Positions 23,607 to 35,048 of a DNA stretch of 64,000 nt are shown in pieces (positions within the stretch are counted from its first letter, which is position 1; the number at the start of each line of letters is the position of its first letter). The position numbers were made by a program, and so were the translations under genes. The notes beneath the pieces are model-generated. The model had not been told where the DNA came from. It made no database searches and saw only the letters and a program-made list of their open reading frames with translations. This DNA comes from Sclerodactyla briareus (Eukaryota > Echinodermata > Holothuroidea > Dendrochirotida > Sclerodactylidae), in the NCBI GenBank assembly GCA_026419785.1, contig JAODTK010005627.1, forward strand, positions 62,001 through 126,000, written 5' to 3'.

Positions 23607-23637
23607 GGTTGCCATAGCAACGTTTGCTATGGTAACC
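23607..23637. promoter_or_regulatory. Paired X-box-like palindromes, copy B
   Basis: GTTGCCATAGCAAC followed by GTTTGCTATGGTAAC: two RFX-type sites facing each other, the second better kept than in copy A. Binding is not shown. Confidence 0.5.
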
Positions 23638-24424
23638 AAGTGGGGGTGGGAACTATCCACTGAGGGGTACACGATGGTGGGTACTCATGGGTGCCGAGTG
23701 ATCAAGAATGAGGTGCATTGCTTGTGTGTTTGGCGATGGGTGTAGTGTGTGGTGAATGGTGGTGGGTGTGTGTGTGTGTGCGTTTCCGTCTCTGTCAGAA
23801 TTTAAAGGTTTTTCGCAAATATCTCTTTCGGGAGTGGTTTGAACATTTGCACATGAAATTTGCACATGACTGAATAGTCACAAAACACATATTTCTTCTC
23901 AAAATTAGGTGAAAACTATCAAAGTTGTGAAATTTTGATAGCAAAAACACGTTTGGCGGAATTTTCATTTAAATTTTTACTATTTTTCAAGATATTCGCT
24001 GATCCCAACGACTGAACGAATTCAATTATTGTAGCAATGTGAAGAGGCATAAATGACAACTTTTCCCACGGAATCAGTGAAAAAAAATACCGAAAATGTG
24101 AATTTCAGGGGGAAATTTGATTTTTTGCTAAATTTGGGAATTTCTGAAAATGTTCTTTTTTCAGAAAATTTGAAGATTGGAAGGAACGAAGGTTCAATTT
24201 TAGAACAAAGTACAAAGTATCCTATGTATAAAATATTTTTTTAGGGGGAATGGCTGTTTTTCGCAATTTTGATAAATTTTTTGTATACAAAACCAACTCG
24301 CAAAATAGTAGCAGGTGAAAACGAATAGTTCTACATTGTCCGATGAGAAACCGCAACTCCGGGGATGCCTCGTGTCCAGGTCTGCTTGCAAGATACTTGG
24401 AGATTGAAATTGTGAACATAATTG

Positions 24425-24545
24425 TAGGTGCAGGTGTGGGTGGATAAAGTCAGAGTGGCATTCAGTGATGCTTCGCAAACAAACGTCCCGGGTTCGAATT
24501 CCAGCAGTTGCTGGCGCTTTTGCTTAGGTGTCTGTACTTGTAGCG
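24425..24545 (+). repeat. tRNA-like SINE head, copy B
   Basis: CAGAGTGG (part of an A box) lies at 24,451 and GGGTTCGAATTCC (B box) at 24,490-24,502. It is the same element as at 10,940 and 46,720. Confidence 0.5.
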
Positions 24546-25744
24546 GCGATGGGCGAGATCTTCGTCTTGACTTAATGGTTCCGCTGTAATGCAGTGGATT
24601 TGTGCATGCATGAGTTCCAATTCCGGGGTACCGTATGTTTCAGATTATTTGCAATAAATCCTTTTGGTCGGACTCGCGCATTAACGTGGGAGGTATCTTG
24701 CGCTCCTCCGCGGGTTCCGAGAAAGTGGTCGGATCCTGGGTTAATGATCGTCCTTTCGGAAGGGACGTAGAATGGCGTCCCGGGAGCAGGTTGGGAAGGG
24801 TTACACATGCCCTCATTATATTCTGAGCACTAGTCGAGAAGAGAAGGCGAGTCATGCGCCGGTGCTTATCCCCGATCAATACGCCCAGGGACGACCTTGA
24901 TGACGATTTTGAATTGACACTATAGGCCTAGTAGGTTTTCTCCCACGCCGAGGCTGCTGCTAAAGTAACGGGCATGCACAACCACTTGGGATTGGGGGAG
25001 GGGCGGGACCCTCAACTTATATGGAGGCCTTCATTGTCCCTTGGTCCACACAAACTTACTCTTTACTGCTTTGTATCCAAAACTTTCAACATGGGCGCCT
25101 TTGAATTACCGTAATGTTGGCATTTACTATAGATCAGGGTTTCTACTTAGTTGGAAGGGCCTGACAATAAGTGAGGGCTTCCTTCCATTTGATTCATTAT
25201 CAGAAGGCGCAACAGCCTACGAATTCGACCTCGTAGATTCCTAGAGACGTGCGCTACCACCCCCCCCCCTTATCCTAAATGTCCGCACCCTACACGCTGC
25301 TATGCAGAATTTGCACAGATTTCCCCAGAATTTTACATGATACGGGCCACAAGACAGCGAGTAAGCCCCTCTTCATGTTTAAAATCTATATGCCTAGTGC
25401 GAACTTTATAGTAAACAATTGTATTTTATCATCTAGATTTAGCGGAATTTATACCTTGACACTGACTAACATGTATTGGAACAATGTTAATTTCACCTCG
25501 TTAAGCATTCATGGAGCTTTTGTATTAAGTGGGGAGGTTGTGAACGAGTGTTTCATGGTTCAATTTGACTGAATTTGGTGAAAACAAAACGGAAGTGGCT
25601 GCTGCTCTATATCATTTTACACACTGAATGCACGTTCAGAATTTTTTATGGATGCTTGCCGAGCACAGGATCGAACCAGTTCAAGGCAGCAAGGATACAG
25701 CCTGGATACTGCAAATATGTCACTGCAAATCCCACAGGTACACG

Positions 25745-25995
25745 GAATAAGGCAATGCTGCTTTGGCGGTACCTTAATGTGGTGGGGGGTGTGAGTAATC
25801 TCTCGCAGACGGCAACTTCTAAATTGCCTACCCCTCGTTTGTCCCTGCTCAATCCCTTGTGCTGAGCGATCAGCGAGACGGCAGCAGGTACCGGTACCCA
25901 TTTTTTAAAGTCTTTGGTATCACCCGCCGGGAATCTCGGTCTATCGGGTGGAAGGCCGACCAACTGTGCCAACCACTCGGTTACTCGGCTTACTC
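25745..25995 (-). repeat. Second tRNA-like SINE, copy B
   Basis: The cleanest of the three copies. On the minus strand GGTTGGCACAGTTGG (A-box-like, 25,960-25,974) is followed by a degenerate T-arm region GAGATTCCCGGCGG (25,927-25,940), then a body of about 200 bp. Confidence 0.5.
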
Positions 25996-26849
25996 GGGTG
26001 AGCGTGACAGCTTGTATTCTGTGAAGCGCCGTCATGTTCTGGTATTTATCCGTGCGTTGAATACCATGTCCGTTCGTATCTCCAAAAGATTGTGGCTGTC
26101 TCGTTTGCAGGTTTGCCTGATTGTGGAGTCACGTATTGTCACTCTCTGTTTTGAATTTTGTAGTGCTGTCATATCCCGCGATGCAGTGTGGCCACTACGT
26201 TATTATACCTACAGTCTTCGAGAGGTTTCCGGCGATCTTTGGACAGGCCGTTGAGCCACGGTTTCATCTTTCTGATGGCACATGCTCATTTCGTATCGTC
26301 CAATGTGTGAGTGACCTCCGCCTGATGGTGACACTTGGTGTTCAGGGCATGATCTGGATCTGGCAGCTGTTATCAGTGGCTCTGTCTCATTCTTGAGCCA
26401 TGTTGATTGTTGCAGCATCCATCGACCATAGGTAGCGTTCTCCATTGAAATTCTTTTTTCGACCTGTCGGCTCTATTGTTCGTGCAGCGATTCTGCTGTC
26501 CCTTTCTTCGCTCACTTCTTCGCCAATCAGCCTCTTGGTCTTTCCGCTCTTTGTTTGCTAGCCCCGTGTGCACCCGATTCCGCTAATTCAGCCTCTACCT
26601 GTTGTTGTGAGGTAAATTCCTGGAGTGTCTGTGTGGCCACGACGGCCTCCTTCTGGACCCTGTCTCTGCACCGAGGTGTACGTCAGCTCGGGGTGTGGTC
26701 CATTGTAGGCTACATGTTCATCGTTTCCCTTGCCTGACAGTCTTAGTTCGGCCAACTCATGCTGCGTGCAGTCTATTATGAACGCCGTGTATGCGGTGAC
26801 AGGCGGGGCGTACACGTTCATAGCACGTATTCCTGTTTCTGCCCATCAA

Positions 26850-26894
26850 ATTATTATTATTATTAATATATTATTATTATTATTATTATTATTA

Positions 26895-26930
<36 letters not shown>

Positions 26931-26939
26931 CATTATTTT
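26850..26939. repeat. (ATT)n tract at the LINE insertion point
   Basis: About 90 bp of ATT with few slips, the longest in the window. In copies A and C the same tract runs directly into element X; here it runs into LINE sequence, and a second short ATT tract (32,036-32,060) re-enters element X. Confidence 0.95.
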
Positions 26940-26940
26940 C

Positions 26941-29010
26941 TAGCCGGCATAATACCTAAAACCCTCCAATCCTATGGTAACTTCTTCAAACAGTTACCCC
27001 TTGAAAATACGATCGTTACGCAGTTTAATGGCTAAATTTTCTGCACACAATAAAAATAAATATGGGCTCAGGGGGCAGCCTTGCCGCATCTCCTTTTCAA
27101 TCGGAAAAAAGCCAGAAGATACTCCGTTGTTCAAAACGCAGGCCGAGGTATTAGTATAGAGCGCCTTAACCCAGCGAATGACGTCATAACCAAAATTAAA
27201 AGAATATAATACGTGATGTAAGGAGTCCCAGTTTACACTATCAAAGGCCTTCTCGAAATCGATGAAAAGAATATAACCCGGTATGTGATTATCTTTGCAT
27301 ATTCTATTGTATCTAGAATGAGTCGAATATTTTCACCTATATATCTGTTTTTTAAGGAATCCCGTTTGATCAGAATGGATAATACCTGGCAATACGTCCT
27401 TAATTCTCCCCTTGGCCAAGCATGAGGCAGCTATTTTGTAGTCAACATTCAACAAAGATATTGGCCTCCAATTGGTAATATACTTAGGGTTTTTCCCTTC
27501 CTTGGAAGTAAAGTAATGATACCTCTGCCTTGTTCCTGGGACATCTTTCCAATAACATAACCGAATTTAAGGACATAACAACGAATTGTTTATTTCTGGT
27601 CAAAATATTTTATAAAAATCAACTGGCAACCCGTCACGTGCCAGGAACCTTGCCAGATTGCATATTCTGTAACGCTGACCAGCATTCATTTTCACTCAAA
27701 ATACCCTCGCATGATTTCTCTCTCATTAACTCTTCGCTAATCATGGGGATTCTAGTTGGCCTAAAAGCTAACAATCACCCTGAAGTTGCTGCGAGAATGT
27801 AATTTTATCCTATAGAATTTCTTCTGCGAATTCATTAAAATAGCAAACCGGGTTCAATGATATCTATACCGTGGTCATTCGCCAATAATTTAATGGCTTT
27901 CTTTTCATAATTTCGTTCTTCTAAATTAGGAAAATACTGGGTATTCCTTTCGCCATGCTCCACCCATCATGCCCTTGAACGGATCAAAATGCCTTCAGTT
28001 TTACTCATATATATATTATCAAGTCGAAGCTCTCCAATTGGTTGCAAGAGCGGCGAGGGGGTCCACAATTAAAACGGTTTCCGAGCTAGCAATATTTTTT
28101 TTGCAATTCTGACTCCAATTCTCGTGTTTCTCGATACTTTTTCTTAGAATGCTATAGACCAAGAACGAATAAGAAATTTTAAATATTCCCCAAAAGGATT
28201 GAGGACTAAACGAATTGAGATCCCATTTGCATTCTGCGTCACTGAATAATTTAACGGATCTCGGAACGAAACTATAAATATCGTCCTCAACAATGGAAAC
28301 ATTCAGTTTCCAGTAACCAGGACCTTTCCTGACATTGAAGTTCATTGTTAAATAACAGCATTGTGATCGGAATCATCCCTGACAGAGTATAACAGTCGTG
28401 CAATACGTAAGTAGGTTGACGATATAGAAAAAGTCTAGCCTACAGCAAGTCCGTTATTAATATTTGAAGACCAAGGGAACTGTTATATTAGTTGGATTTT
28501 GCCCTAAAAACATCGACTAATTTCATACCATTCATACAATCTAATGTACTTCTCTAGCCCTAAGTTTGTTCTCATGCGATACCTCCAATTTTGTTTAGAC
28601 AAATCGAGACTCTAATTGAAATCACCCCCGCCTCATATAAGATTAGAAATGTGAAATTAGAGGACAGAAGTTTATAGAGATTTGGGGAAAAAAAATTGGA
28701 AAAACTAATTTAAAAAAAACTTTTTCTCTTTGGGGGAGTGATATTCACAATATCTATATATCAATATCTATCATCATATCACGGGCACCCTGTTCATCAA
28801 AGCCTGTTTTAAACATTAAAACTGAGGGAAGCGGTTTTGAACAAAACAGAGAACCCTCGCTACCTAACAGAGCAGCAGGAGAAGAACGACTTTCCACCCC
28901 ATCATTTCCCAAGAAATGTAAACGATATTGGCACCCAGTGGCCTTTCTGGCAATAAGGAAATGTCACTTTTTGTTTAGTATGCAGCCATGTGAATACTTT
29001 TCTCCTGTTT
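26941..29010 (-). mobile_element. LINE ORF2 fragment: endonuclease plus first half of reverse transcriptase
   Basis: Read on the minus strand, this is an L1/Tx1-type non-LTR retrotransposon ORF2. The APE-type endonuclease comes first: a DEQGARDMM stretch near 28,790, a NIYAPN-like piece near 28,720, GDFN at 28,614-28,627, and a GYWKLN..I.EDDIY piece at 28,279-28,327. The linker (RWVEHGER, near 27,950) leads to reverse transcriptase motifs NWRPISLLN (27,450-27,476), SDQTGFLKNRYIGENIR (27,313-27,370), FIDFEKAFDS (27,238-27,267) and RQGCPLSPY (27,062-27,088). The frame changes several times, so it is not translatable as it stands. It stops before the FADD motif, where the ATT tract begins. Such proteins nick DNA and copy their own RNA into it. 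Confidence 0.9.
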
Positions 29011-30470
29011 TAGGTCGTTCGTGCCACGCGCATGAAAGGGTAGCTACAAATTGATAGTAAGTCAGCCATTAAAAATGGAGCGAGAAACAAAAAACAAGAA
29101 CGCCCTGCTGCTGAACACACAACAAAGGGTAAATCCCATCGTCAGCGTGTGATTCACAAAGGAAAAGAGGTCTCAAAGGGGTGAAAAACCAGAGGTATGA
29201 TGCGCGTCTACGTGCACCCACAAAAAAAAAATGAAGGGCAAAAACCTGGATGTTCGCCCGGAACCTTTCCACCAACAAAAGGATGTACAAGGGAAGTGAA
29301 AGCTATTCTTCCTTGTACACTAGTAATGCAAATTGAAGACTGTCCAGAATAATTGAAGGATTATGATAGATATACCTCACCATAGCTTCCTATCCATCTT
29401 CCCAGCCATTAGAAACAGGAGTGCTTCACGCCGCTCTCATAGAGGGATTTGACTTTTGGCGCCAATCGCTTCTTTCCCGGTGAGGTATCGCTTCGTAGGT
29501 CATACACGATGAAGAAAGAGGTGTCTTTCAAGCGGTCATCGTCTCTGCTTAATGATCTCACCTATGAGAGTGGGACCACTTGACTTTGACAACGATACGC
29601 TTCATTCTGTCCCCGCCCGTCTCTGAAGCATTTCTCGATTATAACATCATTGGTAATGCATGCGGAACTTCGAGATGACCTTGCTTTTGGACGAGGTTGG
29701 TACAGTCATTCCACTGAAGAGATCTAGTCCGAACGACTCGGGGAAGTTACATCTGCGAGATCGTCTTTCTATTCGATTAATCTCTCTCTGCAAAGTGCAC
29801 CTAGCCTGTCAGGCTGTCTATTCTCGTCTTGTGACTTTCTATATCATTAGGGATGAGGCTGATGTCTCTCCAATACAGAAAACACGTTCGTCCAGTGATC
29901 GATGGATGCCCCCAGTCAGATTGGTCTCGAGAGCTGCCATCCCTTCATGCCCTTTCTCGAAGTCTTCTCTAAGTGACCTCTTAAAAGATTTCGAACGCAT
30001 CGTTCCAGCTAATAGGCTCTGGGGCGGAGTTCGACACCATCTTGAATCAGTTCTGAGACTAGGATTCGAGTCCGCTTTCTCAGTATGAGTTACTCTTTGA
30101 AGTTCGTGAAAACAGGTTCAGGTTATTGCTCCGTGTGATAGGTCGAAGCCTAGCTTGCGTGGAAAAATAAAGTTTCGGTTAATCCGTGTGCCCAAAGGCC
30201 TCCCCTCTCTTACCATAATTGATGAATATTAACCAGTTCCCCAGAATGAGAAGGTGATGTACCACGGTAGTTAATGGTTAGCGACCGTTATTAACCTTCT
30301 TCTGGAAGGGCCGCATTTAGATGGAAACTGTCCCGAGTAATTAAGGGTTCCATGTGGGGTCAGGCCCAATTCGGGGTGTACCATAGACAAGTCAATTTAG
30401 TGGAAAAAAGGCCTATCCCCAGTGGGTGTCATCTTCCGCATTTACAACTACCTTCTCGTGTATAACAATC
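29010..30470 (-). mobile_element. Probable 5' part of the same LINE (ORF1/5' region), low certainty
   Basis: This 1.45 kb lies upstream of the endonuclease in the minus-strand sense. Minus-strand frames near 29,440-29,560 read as basic, structured-looking protein (FIVYDLRSDTSPGKKRLAPK), and near 30,030 as SAPEPISWNDAFEIF, which would suit a LINE ORF1. The plus strand also has a 142-residue frame (29,660-30,088) that I do not recognise. The place and strand argue for ORF1, but no ORF1 hallmark is certain. Confidence 0.4.
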
Positions 30471-31851
30471 ATTTCACGTGACCCTATTAGGGCCCTAGGT
30501 GTAACATTTACAAATGAGAGGGATGATCTTTTTTCTTTGAAATTATCTGCAAAGTTATCTTCGACTTAATGCCTTTTGAACATGTGGTCTTCATGAGACC
30601 TTACTCCTATCGGTAAAATTACAATATTGAAAAGTTTTGTTTTGTCACAACTAGTGTTCCTATTTTCAGTGTTACGTTAATCCTCCAGAATCCTTTTTAA
30701 GGAAACTAAATAGCTTGCTGTTTAAATTTGTTTGGAATGGGACAAAAGAGGAAAGATTAAAAGATGTATTTTAACACAGTCACCAATGAGGGTGGCTATA
30801 TATGGTTGATGTGTTTGTTTATAAAAAAGTAACAAAATTGCCTGGATTAAGAGGAAGGTAAGCAAACCAATTTATTTCAGCTTTGCAATTCAAGGGGGAA
30901 GATCTACTGCAAACATTAAAATGAATTTATTGGAATTGTGTTATGCATGAGTGATTTACTTCTGAAGAACCAACTGCAAAATACTGTGATTAGATTATCT
31001 TGAACAATAAGTCGTTCAAGGTGCATGAACACTACTCTGGTATAGAAAGGTGCTCACTATTTGAAAATCCTTTTAATGTTAGGGATTTGTGTTTAACGAG
31101 GGCTGGCAGACCCCTCCAGTATAATGAACTTATTGCTAAATTCCACAGTCCAAATTTCCCATTCACCAAGTTAAACGGCTTCTACAAACGCGATTCGCAT
31201 TGCCTGGCGAACCGCCGCATCATATGGATTAACCCCTATCCGTCTAGCCAAGCATACTGCTTTGCTCAGGTGGTAAATAAAAGTAAATCTGTCGTTACAC
31301 TTATAAAATATTCATTAAACCGTGATACCACAAAGCCGAGCTGCTGTGAAAAATGGGAAAATATTTTCACGAGCGGAAGTCTCGATTGGTCCAAGATTTT
31401 TGAGTATGTAACGTATAAGAGATCGACTGTGCTCAATGGTTGTCGTTTCTTCCATATCACGTTTATTCCATAGGATTATTCCCTACGAACCATTTTCTTA
31501 GTGAAATAAACGGGATAAACAACCTCGTTTGCACTTTCTGCTTTGAATCAGAAGAAACTTTAGACCACTTATATTTGGGCATGTCCACGGTAAAGTCGGG
31601 AGATCTGGAACAGAGTATTTTCTGAAGCTCTTTGTAGGTCGAAAGTACTCTTGTAGTTTGAAATGTTCGTTTCGGATACTACGAGAACGAGGTGCATTGG
31701 TAATAGCATTTCAGTATTCTTTGTAAAGTTTTATATTTTTACTTGTAGACTTAACGAAGCAATTCCAACTTACGAAACGCTTAAATATAAACTTAAGTTC
31801 TTCCTAGATGTGGAAGTGCATATTTTAGAGAAGAACAAAAAGTACCAATGA
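30470..31851 (+). mobile_element. LINE ORF2 C-terminal part, reaching its stop
   Basis: On the plus strand the L1/Tx1 pattern after the reverse transcriptase palm is clear: PIRALGVTFTN (30,484), DLTPIGKITILKSFVLSQL (30,597-30,654), LNSLLFKFVWNG (30,707-30,745), an open frame of 157 residues (31,000-31,473), then the terminal CxxC-H zinc-finger-like segment CTFCFESEETLDHLY (31,530-31,575) and a closing NEAIPTYETLKYKLKFF. The frame shifts several times. It ends at TGA (31,849-31,851). The part of the palm holding FADD, roughly 115 codons, is in neither this piece nor the minus-strand one. Confidence 0.9.
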
Positions 31852-32035
31852 CCTCCCAGATATGAGGAAACTCTCTCCAATATAATATGTATACTTCATT
31901 TCCACTCCATTTACCAGTTTACGCACAATTGTTGATGATATTAGATACTGTTATATTATAGTAATGTTCGTAAGTATGCCTCATATTCGAGATCGAGAGA
32001 AAGGCAATGAGAAAGGCAATGAAAATGCGAAAAAA
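31852..32035 (+). mobile_element. LINE 3' untranslated region
   Basis: About 180 bp between the ORF2 stop and an A/T-rich end ('GCGAAAAAAATTTTTTATTATTATT') that merges into the ATT tract at the junction with element X. It carries a short doubled word, GAAAGGCAAT, at 31,999-32,020. Confidence 0.6.
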
Positions 32036-32440
32036 ATTTTTTATTATTATTATTATCATTGTTATGATTATATATTACGTCGTAAACATAGCAGCGAAAC
32101 TACCCGATACCAGTCATGTCGGTACGTCGGTTGTGTCCTCCTGGACGCCGTGGTCCTATTACCGTCCGAGTCCTTTCCCTGACTGCGTGGCCGGTGGTTG
32201 TTACCTGAGCTACTCGTCATGTAGAACCCGCTGTCCCTGTAGATATAACCAGACTCCCTCCTGCTTCTCTACGGGGAGATGCAATGTCGCACCCAATAGG
32301 CTCTACACTTAACGTGCTCCCGCAGGACAAACTATGGGTAGCCGAACTGCGTGTGTTACCACAGAAGGGCCAATTGGATTTGTACCTCCCTGGACCATAA
32401 CCAGCCCACAACAGGGGAGAGTCGGTACTGGTTTTAAAAG
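32036..32440 (-). repeat. Element X, copy B, after the LINE block
   Basis: Continues S2 copy B. The short ATT tract (32,036-32,060) is followed by the X body through 'CAGACTCCCTCCTGCTTCTCT' to 'GAGTCGGTACTGG'. It pairs with 13,451-13,905 and 49,100-49,522. Confidence 0.8.
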
Positions 32441-33510
32441 AATATGTATTTGATGACTAAGGTGGTGGCATCTCAAGTTAAGACGGTAAACACAAAGGAC
32501 TAGGCCAAAACACCCATCAATTCATAAATACCGCACGGTAATGATGGGACTCGTCCAAAACCCCCGTCGATAATCGACAGCTGCCAGTTCGCGTTGTGAT
32601 TATCAGGGCAGGAAGTCGCCTCCAAAAGGATTCAACAAATGATTTTAGCTGCGGGAGAGAGCAGCTCTACACGTTCATCATGTCTCCCGTCCCGGCTCTT
32701 GCGTTCAATTGTTCGTCCGTCGTTCGTTACCTTATGTTCGTTACGTTCATTCATAAACTTTAAACCATACATGCGATCAGGTTGAAACTTGGTGGGTGGA
32801 TGAGCTTGTACTGGCTGCATTAGCTTACATGTATGATTAGCATAGTGTTATAGATTTGAATTATGTCCAATTAATTACCCCAATTTCCAACTTCATTTTG
32901 AGCTCTCTGGCCGACAAGTTTGTTACAAGTATCCATTCCTCGCTGAGCAGTGTTTACATTATTCTAGCGGAAGGTCCAGTCTCTGGCAGAATGTGACAAT
33001 AAAACATATTGTCCAGGGGTGTTGATTTGTCTTCATCGCATTGCCCTAGTTTACATTAGATCCTGCCTCCACAGGATTTGTTTACATTACATCTCGGCCA
33101 ATTCTCAGTGGTGACTAGAAATGGGGGCTTGCGCCCTCCCCCCCCCACCTAAATGCTGTGTGATGGTAACTTGTGGAGGAGTGGTCAACTATAACCTATG
33201 AGTGTGAACAATGTTAGATATTCGTTTCGTGGGAGTGTGGTTCCACTGTTAACTGCCACAGATTAGGGAGGGCACTGATAGCAAAGATTGAGGGCTAATG
33301 TGGCAGACATGTTCCGAGTCATTCCATGGTTATGACAGAGTCATTAGAGGTCAGTTGAATGTGGAACCAAACGATAAATGTGAAATGGCGAAAAATGCAG
33401 TGTATTTGCCACGAGAGTTTTTCTGTCCGCAGCTACCAAGACGTTCCGATGGCACTTGTTCATTGACAATAATATATTCTTATACTATTAGACTGTTCTC
33501 TGGACCCACA
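32440..33510. other. S2 tail of X, then unassigned sequence
   Basis: To about 32,620 the sequence matches 13,905-14,100, 35,440-35,610 and 49,530-49,710 ('CCCATCAATTCATAAATACCGC', 'GATGGGACTCGTCC'). From 32,640 to 33,500 copy B holds about 0.85 kb not found in the other copies. It contains one phrase of the 'TTGAAACTTGGTGGGTGGATGAG' family (32,780) and a C run near 33,139. No gene seen. Confidence 0.6.
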
Positions 33511-34475
33511 ATCTGCTTATTTATTGAGAGAGGGCGAAGAATGTCTCGCACACGGGCGTAAATCCCGGTGGGATAGGGAGATATACCCCCCCCTTTTTGT
33601 AAGGGGCAGGGGGGGGGGATGGCCTAGCACAAAATATAATCCCACAGTTTTCAGGACACTGCTTTTCTTCGGAGAAGCAATTTTTAAAACTACACGCTCC
33701 ATTTTGTTGTTTAATGGTGTAATCCGCCCCCAATATCATATCTATGTCACCAGCTTCCAGTAAGTTTGCACTGAGTAATGTGACAAAACAGACAGCATTT
33801 TCGCACACGCCTCCCGCGCATACAACAATTACTGTCTCGTTCTGTAGTTGGAAGAGCGGGGATAGTAGACATTCAATACACCCTCTTCCAGTTTCAACAT
33901 AGGATTACGGCGGGACCAAAAGAGGAACATGGCTCGGACAATTTATTGAGCAGGCAGCGTGAAAACAAAAACGAAACACCCCCTTTTTTTCCTTCAAAAA
34001 CTTCGAGAGAAGTACTTGATGTGAAAATAGAAATGCAAGAAATTTAGGTTTTCTGTGGAGGGTGGAGTGAGGTTTCGAAATTTTCCTGATAATCATACCC
34101 CCCCTCATCTAGACAAGTTACACCACTGATTTCGCCAACAAACTGGCGAATTTTGGTAGGGCCCTGTACAAGAAAAACAACCGTCTCACACAGTATATCG
34201 GAACGAATTTTGAATTGAACTTCTTATAATAGCGACGATTATACCATATTCGAGACGGCACCGAACAAAATCGATAACTGCGTTGGATTTCCGTGAACAG
34301 TATGAGGAAGAGACAAAAGGCGTTCTTGGGTGATTTTTCACCTTGTTTTCTGTGTAGACTTCTGTTAGAGTTCCCCTCCGCCGAAGGCACTCGGATCGGA
34401 TGCGATCTGTGCAATGTTTAGCGACATTTAGAGGTATCAACGTTTGTAAGGTTTGTAAGGTGTTGAATGACCACA
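33510..34475. repeat. Blocks Y and Z, copy B
   Basis: Y runs from about 33,530; its hairpin is at 33,586-33,618 (CCCCTTTTTGTAAGGGG flanked by C and G runs). 33,690-33,900 matches 35,880-36,050. Z follows (33,960-34,475) and matches 14,780-15,300. Short frames occur on both strands, but none is conserved between copies. Confidence 0.78.
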
Positions 34476-34976
34476 AAAAACAACGTCAGAGCTTTGATCT
34501 TCTTCCCGTTTGGTCAACAATTTCATGCCGTCCATGTACCGGAACTGATTGATTTCATGACTATTTCGGGTCAGTATCCCTGTATGGCCTGCCGTAGCAT
34601 GGCAGGTAGGCTCCGTGGTGGAGCGTCTTGTTATCTTGGTGGTTGGTCTTATATGACCTCGTGAGTTGGGCCATCAGGAAGTGTGGTAATAGTCATATCC
34701 GCTCTGCTAATTCGTATCCGCCCCTGCCCCGGTTCGTGCGCCTCCTTCACGATTTCTGTATAGAGCTTGTGGAAGTAGCGCTGTTCTTTCGTGCCTCGAC
34801 ATCCTGTCTAGCTCTGGGAGAGGTTTTGAGCGGCGAAGATCCCATACATTATTCCTCCATCTTGTGGGTTTGGGCACGTGATTGGGCCATTAGATATTAG
34901 GTGGTAACTCTTGCTGTGTTCTTCTGGATCAGACAGTCCTGCCTCAAGTGAAGCCTTGAATGTGCCAGGTTGGACT
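34475..34976. other. Unassigned spacer
   Basis: No match is seen elsewhere in the window. A 90-residue plus-strand frame (34,628-34,900) and a 65-residue one (34,467-34,664) overlap in different frames; neither is recognised. Confidence 0.5.
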
Positions 34977-35014
34977 ATTATTATATTATTATTATTATTT
35001 TATTATTATTATTC

Positions 35015-35048
<34 letters not shown>

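Larger units (their letters stand above)
20640..26940. repeat. Segment S2, copy B (left part)
   Basis: Begins at 'CATAGCCTGCCAGC', as copy A does near 8,697, and follows copies A and C to the ATT tract. Like copy C, and unlike copy A, it includes 21,890-23,520, which holds a 126 bp array. The copy is broken at 26,940 by the LINE block and resumes at 32,036. No host gene recognised. Confidence 0.88.

Noticed and set aside
29660-30088. 142-residue plus-strand frame as an independent gene
   Set aside because: No family recognised, and it lies within the LINE block where the minus strand is the expected sense. Left as undecided LINE-associated sequence.
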